DNA of 64,000 nucleotides from Planctomycetaceae bacterium (lineage in GTDB: Bacteria > Planctomycetota > Phycisphaerae > Sedimentisphaerales > UBA12454): assembly GCA_021371795.1 (NCBI GenBank), contig JAJFVK010000006.1, positions 87,452 to 151,451 on the forward strand. The letters run 5' to 3'. The position numbers and the translations under genes were made by a program. Numbering within the stretch: position 1 is the stretch's first letter; every line of letters starts with the position of its first letter. The notes under the pieces were generated by a model. That model saw nothing but the letters and a program-made list of their open reading frames with translations, was not told where the DNA came from and did not search any database. Below are positions 17,904 through 26,835 of the stretch, piece by piece.

Positions 17904-18338
17904 ATGCAGCCGGACAGTACAGATTGGAAAATTATAAATCAGCTCTCGAAAAATTCTGTTCCCAACAGTGTGGTCGCCAGAGATTTGGGGCTTTCTGAAG
18001 GTGCCGTGCGTCAGCGTCTCAAGAAATTACAGGAAAACGGCATTTTAAAAATCAAAGCATTGCGGAATCCTGAAACGCTCGAAAATCAGGAATTGGCTTT
18101 GATTACTGTAAATGTTTCCGAAAGCAAACTGTTGAATCAGAAGGCCGTCGAGATTTCACAGATTGAAAACGTCATATCTGTTGCTATCCTTTCAGGCCGT
18201 TATGATTTATTGGTAGAGGTATTGGTTGATTCAAATAAGGGGTTAATTCAGTTCCTTACAAATAAACTGTCTGCGATTAAAGGAATTTCCAAAACAGAAA
18301 CATTTGTAGTGCTAAAATCCATCGGAAAATGGATTTAA
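17904..18338 (+). CDS. Lrp/AsnC family transcriptional regulator
   Basis: A 144-residue regulator. Residues about 5-55 are the helix-turn-helix (DWKIINQLSKNSVPNSVVARDLGLSEGAVRQRLKKL), and residues about 70-140 are the RAM effector domain with the alternating beta/alpha pattern (ALITVNV, VISVAILSGRYDLLVEVLV). It is slightly shorter than Lrp because the N-terminus is clipped. AAGGA lies 8 bases before the ATG. Immediately downstream of ald and on the same strand, it probably senses an amino acid and controls ald, by analogy with other ald-Lrp pairs. Confidence 0.88.
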   Translation: MQPDSTDWKIINQLSKNSVPNSVVARDLGLSEGAVRQRLKKLQENGILKIKALRNPETLENQELALITVNVSESKLLNQKAVEISQIENVISVAILSGRYDLLVEVLVDSNKGLIQFLTNKLSAIKGISKTETFVVLKSIGKWI

Positions 18339-18717
18339 AATTTTACAGAAATCATTTTTCCGGTCTGCTATTTTTGCAGCACCTGCGGCGTGATTTCCGT
18401 TACATCCGCGCCGCCCTGATTGAAGTTGCCGCGGTCATCATAAAGGGCTTATTCGCGATGGCCTGAAGATTTCAATTGGCCGCAGAGATAGTCTGGCACA
18501 AAGAAATTATTAATTTTGAATTTTTAATTCTCAATTGAAGAGTCTGTCTTTGGTGAAACCTGTTTTTAACGTTCCCCGAAAGGGGCTTCAAGAACATTGA
18601 ACATTCAACTTTCAACGTTTAACGTCGAATGAGGAGTGCCCCTCCATAGGCGGGTAAATCTCGCATGGATTTTTTTATCAAAATACAAAAATTGACGGCA
18701 GGGCAAGCGGATACTAT
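18339..18717. other. intergenic region without a clear gene
   Basis: The spacer holds a GTTCCCCGAAAGGGGCTTC hairpin (about 18570-18590), a low-complexity AACATTCAACTTTCAACG stretch, and a minus-strand run (about 18370-18450) that could encode a short peptide tail, DDRGNFNQGGADVTEITPQ. That tail may be a degraded gene end. There is no intact reading frame with a ribosome site. Confidence 0.4.
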
Positions 18718-20487
18718 TTATTCTTTTCGTTCTCTGATTAGACCAAGGAATAATAAGGAATGAAATATTCTGTCTGTAATCTGGACACAAAATTGATTTG
18801 GTAAACTGATTCCATGACAAACATTATTCCGCAGATTCCATCCACGAGGGTCTGTATATAAAACTCGGAAATATAAAACAGCATCTTCTCCAAGCAATTG
18901 AACTATAACATCATCTCTGAGTATCTCATTAAAGGTTTTATAATCGTATCCGCCATAACGATTTTGCTTAGATATAGTCCCACCAGCTAATTCTAATAAT
19001 TTCCTTATGGCATCTTCGACTTGCGGGATTAATAAATGTATGGCAACAAGATGATCCTCATTAAAATATGCATCTAAACCTCTTTTGACGATATTCATTT
19101 TTTCTTTTGTAAATACAGGCGATTCAGATAATTTTCCGATTATGCTATCAGACGAAATAGAGAACTTTTCCTTAAATTTATGTAATACATTGCGAAGAAA
19201 TATAGAAATAAATTGCATATCTTGAGCAATTTGCATAATAATATGACCATCTATGTCTTCTTCAAGTGAGCCTATATTTGCAATAGTACGGCCATTATGG
19301 TCTTGTAAGGCGTTTGAAAACAGAAATGAAAGAGGAAAATTTTTAGAGGTATTTTTTAGTTCTTTTTGAGTTTCACTTTTATTAGGAATGTACTGAATTA
19401 CTATCATAGTCATTACTTTATCAATTTCTCCGGCAGTCATTGCATTGACATAATTATCCATTTCTTCCCGAGGAATTTCTGTCTTAACTGAAATCGGCTT
19501 CATATCCTTATGAGCATCGGGGCCGCGATTGTGAATAATATTTAGTAGTTTATCAGCTTCATCTTTAAGGCCGAAATCTCTATATATCGATTCAACCTTT
19601 TGCAACCAGGTGATAGCTAAAAGACCAGAAGCTTCTTTAGAAATCTTTTCAAATGCGCCCCCATATTTTAGCAAAGCTCTCTTGATGTCGTCCGGGTTAT
19701 TTTGTTTGCGATAATATTGTGCTAACCGAATAGCAGCAGATTCTGCAGCGAATGGGTCAAATGATTCTTTGTTGTCAAAATTAGATACACGGTCAAGCCT
19801 AGTTTCGAGGTCATCAATAATATTTTTCGCCTGTTCGTCGACCAATTTAATTTTTTTGTTCATTAAAAGAGTATCAAATGAAAACCCCCATAAGCCACGT
19901 TTAGAATCGTCAGCAATCTTACCCTCAAAATCAATCATTGTATCACGGAGTTGATTTGAGCGGATTTTATCATTTATACTAATTGCTAATTTGGTAGCAT
20001 ATTTTATTTTCCGAATAACATTACTTTCATATTTATGGCACAGCAATTTTGCCATTTCGATTACACTGTCAATGCAAATATGTGCCATTGTGATATCAGC
20101 AGGCTTATTAGTTACGTGTTTTGAAAATTCCCAAACCAGTGTTGCATAACGAGTTTTTAATATGGGATGTTTTGCTTGTTTTGCTCGATTGTACCAATAA
20201 TCAAGTATTTCAGGTGTTACTTGGTTCAGACTAGGAATTTCCCATGTTGTTCCATCTTTATCCTTCCCCGACATCATTGGACCGAAATAAATCCCCCATA
20301 CGCTTCCTTGTTCTGAGCCATCCTCATAAAAATCAAATGCCGTGTACTCAGCAAGCCATTCCATTGGAGGCTCAGATTTATCGTCTTTTTTACGCAACTT
20401 TCTTACCGCTTCGCTTACTTCATGTTCATCGAAAGGGTCTGTTGCATTCTCAAATGCAGATAAAACTTTTTCAATTTCGTTCACCAT
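18718..20487 (-). CDS. large soluble protein with C-terminal RNxxxHG motif (DUF4209-like)
   Basis: A 589-residue, mostly helical protein without signal peptide or membrane segments. The last 60 residues contain RNNVCHG, matching the RNxxxHG signature of DUF4209, inside GWNLRNNVCHG. This pattern also resembles the RxxxxH of HEPN RNases, but nuclease activity is only a possibility. Upstream, IPQVEDAIRKLLELAGG resembles the helix that precedes this motif in DUF4209 proteins. The N-terminal 450 residues are unrecognised helical sequence (NRAKQAKHPILKTRYATLVWEF). GGAGAT precedes the ATG. It is monocistronic, between spacers with no related gene, and looks like an accessory, possibly acquired, gene. 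Defence or toxin roles are speculative. Confidence 0.6.
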   Translation of the reverse strand: MVNEIEKVLSAFENATDPFDEHEVSEAVRKLRKKDDKSEPPMEWLAEYTAFDFYEDGSEQGSVWGIYFGPMMSGKDKDGTTWEIPSLNQVTPEILDYWYNRAKQAKHPILKTRYATLVWEFSKHVTNKPADITMAHICIDSVIEMAKLLCHKYESNVIRKIKYATKLAISINDKIRSNQLRDTMIDFEGKIADDSKRGLWGFSFDTLLMNKKIKLVDEQAKNIIDDLETRLDRVSNFDNKESFDPFAAESAAIRLAQYYRKQNNPDDIKRALLKYGGAFEKISKEASGLLAITWLQKVESIYRDFGLKDEADKLLNIIHNRGPDAHKDMKPISVKTEIPREEMDNYVNAMTAGEIDKVMTMIVIQYIPNKSETQKELKNTSKNFPLSFLFSNALQDHNGRTIANIGSLEEDIDGHIIMQIAQDMQFISIFLRNVLHKFKEKFSISSDSIIGKLSESPVFTKEKMNIVKRGLDAYFNEDHLVAIHLLIPQVEDAIRKLLELAGGTISKQNRYGGYDYKTFNEILRDDVIVQLLGEDAVLYFRVLYTDPRGWNLRNNVCHGISLPNQFCVQITDRIFHSLLFLGLIRERKE

Positions 20488-20686
20488 ATGATCTCCTCAA
20501 GGGAATGAGTGAATTATAGCGGGAAAACGGAGAAAAGGCAAAGGGAAAACGAATCTCGGAGACGAGATAATTACCCCTCCATTACTGTCAGGGCTCTGTT
20601 TTTTGCGTTGAAACATCGCAGATATATATAGTTGACAATTCTGATTCCCTGCCGATAATATATTGCATTCAGAAAGGAATCTTGAA

Positions 20687-21292
20687 ATGGCTATAACTAA
20701 AAACTCAAAATTCAAAATCATATTCTGTCTGCTGACTTCTGTATTCTGTATTCTGCCGTTTGCCGGCTGTCAGGAAAAGCAGAAGGCTGAATCGACAACA
20801 GAAACAAAGGCTCCCGCAAAATCTAACGCGAAACTTTCTGACGAAGTTGCGCAGCTTACAAAGCAGGTCGAAGGCTTAATGGGCATAAACAAAGAAGCAA
20901 GGACTTCTGCGCTGTCAACACTGAATGCGGTTGAGCTTTTATCCAAAAGCGGACTCTATACAAATGATACAACAAAGAAGAAAGACAGGCTGGTTGTGTA
21001 TCTGAAGCCAATCGACGATATGGGCGATGCTGTCAAAGCGGCAGGGGAAGTCAATGTCGAACTTTGGAATTTGAACGCCAAGCCGGAAAACGCGATGCTT
21101 GCGCAATGGAAAGTAACGCCTGAAGAATTGAAAAAGAAATGGACAAGCTCGCTGATGTCAACGCATTATAAACTGGACTTTGACGCCGGCGATAAATTGG
21201 CCGGTAAAGAAAAAGAACTTACGCTAAAAACGCAATTCACCGATTATCTGACAGGTAAGGTTTTCAAGTCTCAATTAGTAATTAATAAATAG
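20687..21292 (+). CDS. putative lipoprotein of unknown function
   Basis: The start is taken at ATG 20687, where AAAGGA lies 8 bases upstream; an in-frame ATG 8 codons earlier lacks one. The 201-residue product has a lipoprotein signal (hydrophobic run, then LPFAGC at the lipobox Cys). A charged linker and coiled-coil-like segment follow (KLSDEVAQLTKQVEGLM), then a beta-rich domain with VVYLKPIDDMGDAVKAAGEVNVELW and LTLKTQFTDYLTG. I do not recognise the family. It lies convergent with the anti-sigma/sigma pair and shares a terminator with it. Confidence 0.75.
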   Translation: MAITKNSKFKIIFCLLTSVFCILPFAGCQEKQKAESTTETKAPAKSNAKLSDEVAQLTKQVEGLMGINKEARTSALSTLNAVELLSKSGLYTNDTTKKKDRLVVYLKPIDDMGDAVKAAGEVNVELWNLNAKPENAMLAQWKVTPEELKKKWTSSLMSTHYKLDFDAGDKLAGKEKELTLKTQFTDYLTGKVFKSQLVINK

Positions 21293-21307
21293 TTTTTGCA
21301 TCGTTAG

Positions 21308-21335
21308 CTCGCCGATTCATTCGGCGGGTTATTTT
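21308..21335. terminator. bidirectional terminator hairpin
   Basis: CTCGCCGA, a TTCAT loop and TCGGCGGG form a GC-rich stem (core CGCCGA 21310-21315 with TCGGCG 21321-21326). It is followed by GTTATTTT rightwards and, on the other strand, by a weaker A/T stretch. It separates the lipoprotein gene from the convergent anti-sigma gene. Confidence 0.65.
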
Positions 21336-21822
21336 ACGAGAAGATTTCGTCGGAGTATTCCTGACCGAGTTGTTTTTCGTAATAATTATGAAGTGCTTTT
21401 TCGCCGGTGTTCTGGAATTTCTCGATTGAGGTGAAGATTCCGGTTTTCAGCAGGAACAGAATCGCAAAACACGCAGCCATGTTGGCGATGGAGCTTTTGA
21501 GCGGTGCGATTTTTTCCATAAATTTAATGTCCGGCCGGGCAATTCTCAATTTTTCAGCTTTTGCGGTATGACGCACCGAATGAGCGAGAGTGTCTATTGT
21601 CTGCACATTCGCGGCTTTCAATAAATCAAGCTGGTGCGGACGAGATTTGAGCAGCGACAATGCAAGATAGACTTTGCCAAGCGAGGCAAGGCGTCTTTGG
21701 CATTTCGGGCAGTTGGCAATATGATTCTGAACCCAGACGGCATCCATACTTATTAAGCTGGAGACGATTTTGTTCAGTCTGCTTCGTATGTCTTTGCAAT
21801 AAATTGTATTTTTAAATTTCAT
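21334..21822 (-). CDS. putative membrane anti-sigma factor (zinc-finger type)
   Basis: A 162-residue protein. Its first 60 residues contain HIANCPKCQRRLA (HxxxCxxC), the core of zinc-binding anti-sigma domains that hold ECF sigma factors inactive. One hydrophobic helix near residues 113-131 (IANMAACFAILFLLKTGIF) would anchor it in the membrane. The C-terminal about 30 residues would be outside. Its start overlaps the sigma-factor gene by 4 bp, the standard sigma/anti-sigma arrangement. Family membership rests on the motif and the neighbour, not on overall similarity. Confidence 0.7.
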   Translation of the reverse strand: MKFKNTIYCKDIRSRLNKIVSSLISMDAVWVQNHIANCPKCQRRLASLGKVYLALSLLKSRPHQLDLLKAANVQTIDTLAHSVRHTAKAEKLRIARPDIKFMEKIAPLKSSIANMAACFAILFLLKTGIFTSIEKFQNTGEKALHNYYEKQLGQEYSDEIFS

Positions 21823-22370
21823 ATTTTATTCATCCAAACCGCCAATAACTGTACCGCTCTGTGCCGATATACTCTGGCGCTGCCTTCGGTTATACTCAAA
21901 ATTTTCGCGACCTGCGCATAAGGAAGTTCAGCCAAATCGTGCAGCGTTACGACATCCCGCAGCAGGTCTGGCAATTTTGTAATAGTATCGCGAAGCTGCT
22001 GCTGCAAAGCGTTGGAATCCATATCGACTGTTTGAGCTTCTTCCGTTTTGGTTGCGGCCAGTTGAGGCAGATTTTTCTTTTCGAGCATTCGCCTTCTTAA
22101 AAACGAAATCGCGGTGTTGCTTGCCGAGCGGAAGACATAGGCTTTGATGTTGTTTGGTTTTTCGCCGTGGTCGTAATGAGCAAGGTGCAGAAATGTGTCC
22201 TGATACGCGTCGCAGACGTCCTGTTCGTTGCCGAGGATTCGCCAAAGCATAGTGATTAACTGTTCGCCATACGACTGCATTGCAGGCAGCACCCATTGCT
22301 GGGACGCATTCAGCGTGTCAGGTATCGCAAAATCCCACAACAACTTATAGCTTTGAGCTTTGCTTAACAT
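21819..22370 (-). CDS. ECF-type RNA polymerase sigma factor
   Basis: 183 residues with the two ECF regions: region 2 at about 28-95 (LITMLWRILGNEQDVCDAYQDTFL..., AYVFRSASNTAISFLRRR) and region 4 at about 125-178 (LPDLLRDVVTLHDLAELPYAQVAKILSITEGSARVYRHRAVQLL). It recruits RNA polymerase to a regulon that cannot be read from the sequence. The gene is divergent from the secretion-type operon starting at 22510, only 139 bp away, so that operon is a natural candidate target. Confidence 0.9.
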   Translation of the reverse strand: MLSKAQSYKLLWDFAIPDTLNASQQWVLPAMQSYGEQLITMLWRILGNEQDVCDAYQDTFLHLAHYDHGEKPNNIKAYVFRSASNTAISFLRRRMLEKKNLPQLAATKTEEAQTVDMDSNALQQQLRDTITKLPDLLRDVVTLHDLAELPYAQVAKILSITEGSARVYRHRAVQLLAVWMNKI

Positions 22371-22509
22371 TAGTTTTCAACAGTTAAGACGTTCAGGCTG
22401 ATACTATGTTACCAAAAAATCGGGAAAAATACAAAATTTTTGGAAATTTTTATTTTTTCAATAACGTTTTGCCTGCCGGTGCGTCTAAATCATTGGTTTC
22501 GGAGAATTT

Positions 22510-23670
22510 ATGGTTTCAAAAGGTAAAAATAGGAAAGCTGAAGGCCAATCGCAGGATGCGGTATCGCTGGTTGACGGCTTTATGGCCGGTGCGGTCGAAA
22601 CTGGGGCAAGCGATGTGCATTTTGAGCCGACAGAGAATGGTCTGGTCGTGAAATACCGCCTCGACGGCGTTTTAAATACTGTTGAAACGCTTCCGAAGGC
22701 GTTTTCCGAAAATATCATTGCCCGCCTGAAAGTGCTTGGCAATCTTTTGACATACCGTAACGATATTCCGCAGGAAGGCAGAATTGAGGTCAATTCGCAG
22801 AACAAAAACGTAACCGATGAACGGCTGGCGATTTTTCCGACAATTCACGGCCAAAGAGCGGTTGTTCGGATTTTTTATCAGCATAAAAACCTGACGGAAA
22901 TCGAGCAGCTTGGTTTTTCAAAAAATATTTTTAATACGCTTACGAAAATTGCGTTTAAAAGTCAGGGATTATTTCTTCTCACCGGCCCGGCCGGCAGCGG
23001 CAAGAGCACAACGCTTGCTGCGCTGCTGCGATATATACTGGAGAAGTTTCCCGGCAAAAGCATCGTATCGCTCGAAGACCCGGTCGAAATAAGAGTCGAT
23101 GGCGTAACGCAGGTTCAGATTACGCCTTATGGCGAAATGACGTTCCCGACCGCGCTGCGTTCGCTTTTGCGGCAAGACCCGCAGGTTTTGATGATTGGCG
23201 AAATACGCGATGCCGAGACTGCGAAGATTGCGATTGAAGCTGCGCTGACCGGCCATTTTTTAATGAGTACGATGCACAGTTCAACGCCGGCGGCTGGTTT
23301 CCTGCGTCTTTTGGAAATGGGAATCGAGCCTTATCAGATTACATCGAGCGTAACGGCGATATTGAATCAAAGGCTCGTCCGCAGGCTTTGTGATAAATGC
23401 AAAAAACAAATCGGTAAAAATTCTTATGAGTCCATCGGCTGCGAAAGCTGTCTTAATACCGGTTATAAAGGCAGGGCACTGATTGCGGAAATCGTCGAGC
23501 TTGACAGTCAGTTGCGAAAAGCGATTGCCCAGCGTAACGACCTTGAGCAGCTTGAGGCGATACTCAAAGACAGAGGGCATACGAATATGCTTGCCGACGG
23601 CAAAAGACTTGTCGAGCAGGGCGTTACTTCGATGGATGAACTGAACAGAGTTTGCGGAGTAATAGAATAA
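22510..23670 (+). CDS. type II secretion / type IV pilus assembly ATPase (GspE/PilB family)
   Basis: This hexameric ATPase powers pseudopilus or pilus assembly at the inner membrane. At 386 residues it lacks the long N-terminal domain of full GspE/PilB and begins at the second N-terminal domain (SDVHFEPTENGLVVKYRLDG). Walker A is GPAGSGKSTT near residue 160; the Asp box SLEDPVE near 200, LRSLLRQDPQVLMIGEIRDAETA (Walker B) near 218-240, and the His box LMSTMHSSTPA follow. A zinc tetracysteine (CDKC...CESC) lies near 294-317. GGAGA precedes the ATG. It is the first gene of a six-gene operon. Confidence 0.92.
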   Translation: MVSKGKNRKAEGQSQDAVSLVDGFMAGAVETGASDVHFEPTENGLVVKYRLDGVLNTVETLPKAFSENIIARLKVLGNLLTYRNDIPQEGRIEVNSQNKNVTDERLAIFPTIHGQRAVVRIFYQHKNLTEIEQLGFSKNIFNTLTKIAFKSQGLFLLTGPAGSGKSTTLAALLRYILEKFPGKSIVSLEDPVEIRVDGVTQVQITPYGEMTFPTALRSLLRQDPQVLMIGEIRDAETAKIAIEAALTGHFLMSTMHSSTPAAGFLRLLEMGIEPYQITSSVTAILNQRLVRRLCDKCKKQIGKNSYESIGCESCLNTGYKGRALIAEIVELDSQLRKAIAQRNDLEQLEAILKDRGHTNMLADGKRLVEQGVTSMDELNRVCGVIE

Positions 23671-23674
23671 AAAT

Positions 23675-23806
23675 AGCCGCGAAGAAACTATGAAATTGAA
23701 TAATGAAGATTGTAGATTGAAGATTTTTATAAATATTCCGCCGCAGGCGTTCCTCTAATCTTCATTCTTCATTCTTCAATCTTAAATTTATTTGTGTCTT
23801 AGTGGC
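23675..23806. mobile_element. MITE-like foldback element, copy 2 (inverted relative to copy 1)
   Basis: The reverse complement matches 14777-14910 closely: the same AAGATTGAAGAATGAAGA arm, the same GAGGAACGCCTGCGGCG core and the same AATCTTCAATCTACAATCTTC arm. The right end is GTGTCTTAGTGGC and the left end is the more diverged AGCCGCGAAGAAAC. It fills the spacer between the ATPase and GspF-type genes, only about 20 bp from the ribosome site of the latter. Confidence 0.7.
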
Positions 23807-23828
23807 AGAAAATAGTTGGAGTGAAAAT

Positions 23829-25022
23829 ATGGCTATATATGAATATGATGCTTTAGCGGCGAATGATCGGCTGATGTGCGGCACAATCGAAGCGGCATCA
23901 CCTGCCGAGGCCGAGCAGCTTTTGAAGGATATGAAGCTGACCGTCAACTCGATTGAGAAGGCGAAACTCAAAGGGCCGAAGACTTCCATCAGCAGGGATG
24001 AATTTCTGCTTTTCAATCAGCAGCTTGCTTCGATTACAAAAGCGGGTGTGCCTTTGGAAAGAGGCTTGCGCGAACTGTCGGCGGACATCGGCTCGCGCAA
24101 AATGCGAAAATTGGTTGAGGACATCGCAAGCGAACTTGAACGAGGCGAGAGCATTGAAAAAGCGTTCGAGAAAAGGCAAAAATATTTTCCGCCGCTTTAC
24201 GGCAGGATTTTAAAAGCAGGTGTCGAAACCGGCAGATTGAGCCAAATGCTGACGAATCTGAATCGGCACATTGAAATGTCGAATCAGACGCGAAAAATTA
24301 TTTTTGAAGCTATTGCGTATCCAGCGGTAATTTTTGCGATGGCATCAGTAATAATAACATTTATGTTTCTGCTCGTTATTCCGCAATTCTCAAATATATT
24401 ACAAGATATGACCGGCGGGCAGCTTCCAAGCCTGACAAGAGTTGTGCTTAAAATACCGAAATATGTTATTCCTTTCTGGATAGGCGTTGGAATTTTAACG
24501 GGGCTGATAATAACATTGAACGTTTTGGTGTCGCCGAATTCTGCAATAAGAAAAATGAAGGAATCGGTATTGTTGAGCATTCCGGTCCTTGGCAGACTAT
24601 ACCACAGCAGTATTATGGCGAAGATGGCTGAATCTATGGCCGCGATGATTGCCGCCGGAACCGATATGTCCAGTTGCCTGCGATTAAGTGCCGAATCTTC
24701 GGGAAGCCAGAATCTTATCTTTGAGACAAAATTTTTGGCCGAGCAAATCGAAAAAGGCACAAATATTATGCAGGCGGGGCAGTTCTGCCGAATAATTCCA
24801 AAACTGTTTCTTTACTCGATACAATTAGGTTCGCAGCGGAATGAGCTTGAGGACAATCTGCATAGTCTTGGCCAGATGTATGTCGAGCAGGTGCGGTGCA
24901 GTCAGGCCAGATTGGAGGCTATTCTGCTGCCGCTGATGCTGATGGTTGTCGGCGGATTAGTTGGAATGATAGTATTAAGTATTTTTTTGCCGATGTGCAG
25001 AATTATTACTTCGCTGATGTGA
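23829..25022 (+). CDS. type II secretion / pilus inner-membrane platform protein (GspF/PilC family)
   Basis: The start at ATG 23829 is supported by GGAG seven bases upstream and by the family N-terminus MAIYEYDALAANDRLMCGTIEA. A GTG nine codons earlier lies in the foldback element. The 397-residue protein has two T2SF domains: residues about 60-180 (FNQQLASITKAGVPLERGLREL) and about 265-390 (MAKMAESMAAMIAAGTDMSSCLRLS). Each is followed by membrane helices (FAMASVIITFMFLLVIPQF; LLPLMLMVVGGLVGMIVLSIF). It couples the ATPase to the pseudopilus. Confidence 0.92.
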   Translation: MAIYEYDALAANDRLMCGTIEAASPAEAEQLLKDMKLTVNSIEKAKLKGPKTSISRDEFLLFNQQLASITKAGVPLERGLRELSADIGSRKMRKLVEDIASELERGESIEKAFEKRQKYFPPLYGRILKAGVETGRLSQMLTNLNRHIEMSNQTRKIIFEAIAYPAVIFAMASVIITFMFLLVIPQFSNILQDMTGGQLPSLTRVVLKIPKYVIPFWIGVGILTGLIITLNVLVSPNSAIRKMKESVLLSIPVLGRLYHSSIMAKMAESMAAMIAAGTDMSSCLRLSAESSGSQNLIFETKFLAEQIEKGTNIMQAGQFCRIIPKLFLYSIQLGSQRNELEDNLHSLGQMYVEQVRCSQARLEAILLPLMLMVVGGLVGMIVLSIFLPMCRIITSLM

Positions 25023-25029
25023 GATAAAA

Positions 25030-26463
25030 ATGTTTTTGATGCTGATTATGTCTGTTCTTATTCTGTATGTTTTCCTCGGTTACAAAACGCCGCGGCTGGC
25101 GATTATCACAATGCCAATTGCGGTGTCGTTTTTCTTTATAGTATTCGCAAGTCATGACCTTGGTTTGGAGGCGGTTACATCCTTGTTGATTTTCTTCACA
25201 ACACTGTTGGCAATAATTGTAAGACCGCATGAAACCGATATTGTTCCATGGCCGAAAAGGGCTGCGAAACTGGCTTTCACAATTGTTTTAACTATGGGAA
25301 TTACAATCGGCCTTTTTATCTTGTCTTTCCCGATAGGTACGGTTTTTATCGGATTGCTGGGCATTATCTGTGGTTATTTAATAGGTGCGAACTGGACTGG
25401 AAAAAATTATACAACTGCTTATGTCATTTCGACAATCGGCGCCAGTATGAGGCAGAATTTACCGCTTCCTATGGCGTTGCAGTCTGCGGCGGAAAACTTA
25501 AAATACAAACATTCGATTATCCTGCGGCAAATTTCAAAATGGCTCTTGCAGGGTTATTCGTTGAGCGAATCGATTAAACGGGGCTTCAGGAACTGCCCGG
25601 CAAGGATAACCGCGTTAATAGCTGCCGGCGAAAAGACGAATCAGTTGCCGCGAGTTATTGAGACTATTGAAAAGGATTTGCTCGAAAACGCAGAAGACCG
25701 CAAAAGTGTAAGACCTGTATATCCGGCTACATATTTTATCGCTGTATTAATATGTATGACGTTTATTGTTGTCGGACTTATGGTGTTTATAATTCCGAAA
25801 TTCAGCTCCGTAATCAAAGATATGACAGGCGGCAGTCTGCCGAAATCCACGATGCTTCTTATTAAAATCTCGAATTATGTATGTTTCAACTTTGGATGGG
25901 CGATAATGTTGGGGATATTATTTATTACAGCAGTTATTTATAGCACGGTGCGGTTCAGACCTCGCAGGACTGAAAGGCCGCGTCTGCTTTCACGGATTGG
26001 TGATTTTATAAAATGGCATCTGCCGATGGTACACTGGTTTGAAAATAATTACTCGAATTTGCAGACTGTGGAAGTTTTGAAAATTTCGCTTAACTCCGGA
26101 AGCACGCTCAATCAGGCGATAAGAAATACAATCGAGCTTGATGTGAATTGCCGGTACAGGGGAAAATTAAAAAAGTGGTTAAGGCTCGTCGAAGCGGGTG
26201 AAAATCCCGCGAAATCTCTAAAACAGGCGGGGCTTTCTGCGTCGCTTGCGATTGCTTTTGACCAAAATTCGGAAAATACGTTAAACGTTCTTGAAATGCT
26301 CGAAAATGTCTATCGTACTAATTATAGCTTCAGGGTTAATCTTGCCAGATTCATTCTGCTGCCGTGTGTAACGATACTTCTTGGAGGCGTAGTTGGTTTT
26401 GTTAATTATTCGGTTGTTGCGGTTATGGTTGAGATTATTACGGCATGTTCAAATTTTGTATGA
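25030..26463 (+). CDS. second GspF/PilC-like membrane protein with extra N-terminal membrane domain
   Basis: 477 residues. Residues 1-125 contain about five hydrophobic segments (MFLMLIMSVLILYVFLGY, IITMPIAVSFFFIVF, AVTSLLIFFTTLLAIIV and more) in place of the cytoplasmic N-terminus of GspF. Two T2SF-like domains follow, near residues 135-255 and 345-460. The phrase IPKFSSVIKDMTGGSLPKST parallels IPQFSNILQDMTGGQLPSL in the preceding gene, showing the two are paralogs. A dimer of unlike platform subunits is possible. It starts 7 bp after the first GspF gene. The membrane-rich N-terminus is unusual for the family. Confidence 0.8.
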   Translation: MFLMLIMSVLILYVFLGYKTPRLAIITMPIAVSFFFIVFASHDLGLEAVTSLLIFFTTLLAIIVRPHETDIVPWPKRAAKLAFTIVLTMGITIGLFILSFPIGTVFIGLLGIICGYLIGANWTGKNYTTAYVISTIGASMRQNLPLPMALQSAAENLKYKHSIILRQISKWLLQGYSLSESIKRGFRNCPARITALIAAGEKTNQLPRVIETIEKDLLENAEDRKSVRPVYPATYFIAVLICMTFIVVGLMVFIIPKFSSVIKDMTGGSLPKSTMLLIKISNYVCFNFGWAIMLGILFITAVIYSTVRFRPRRTERPRLLSRIGDFIKWHLPMVHWFENNYSNLQTVEVLKISLNSGSTLNQAIRNTIELDVNCRYRGKLKKWLRLVEAGENPAKSLKQAGLSASLAIAFDQNSENTLNVLEMLENVYRTNYSFRVNLARFILLPCVTILLGGVVGFVNYSVVAVMVEIITACSNFV

Positions 26464-26834
26464 AAAAGAAATTTAAAAATAATGGTTCGCTAATGGCCGA
26501 AACGATGATTGCCATGGCATTGCTTGGCACGATTATGGTCTGTATGGCGATTGGGCTGAAAACTTTCGGCAATTTTAATAAGTATCTGTTCGCCAAACAA
26601 AGATGTATTTCAGCCGCGCAGGCGCAGCTTGACAGTATTTCAGCAACAGGCACGCCGATTAGTGATGAAATAAACAAACGCTTGTGGCCGAAGGTGAAAA
26701 TCAATATCGAAGAATCGCAAGGCAGTGGCCAATGGCAGGGGTTGAAATTAGTCAAAGTAAAAGCGGTTGAGCAAAGCGGTCAAAAACAGGCTCATATCGA
26801 AATGGCGAGATACTTTGCGGAAAAGAAAAACTAA
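26460..26834 (+). CDS. prepilin-like protein (GspI-type pseudopilin)
   Basis: A protein of about 124 residues with a basic leader (MKKKFKNNG), then a processing site G|SLMAE with Glu at +5, followed by the hydrophobic helix TMIAMALLGTIMVCMAIGL. This is the type IV pilin/pseudopilin N-terminus, to be cut and methylated by a prepilin peptidase that is not in this window. The ATG at 26460 overlaps the previous stop by 4 bp; another ATG at 26445 is in frame. The rest is a small globular domain that I cannot assign more closely; size and position suit a minor pseudopilin. Confidence 0.72.
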   Translation: MKKKFKNNGSLMAETMIAMALLGTIMVCMAIGLKTFGNFNKYLFAKQRCISAAQAQLDSISATGTPISDEINKRLWPKVKINIEESQGSGQWQGLKLVKVKAVEQSGQKQAHIEMARYFAEKKN

Positions 26835-26835
26835 A

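Noticed and set aside
18368-18450. Minus-strand run reading DDRGNFNQGGADVTEITPQ as a gene
   Set aside because: Bounded by stops after fewer than 30 codons with no start; at most a gene remnant, and not enough to name.
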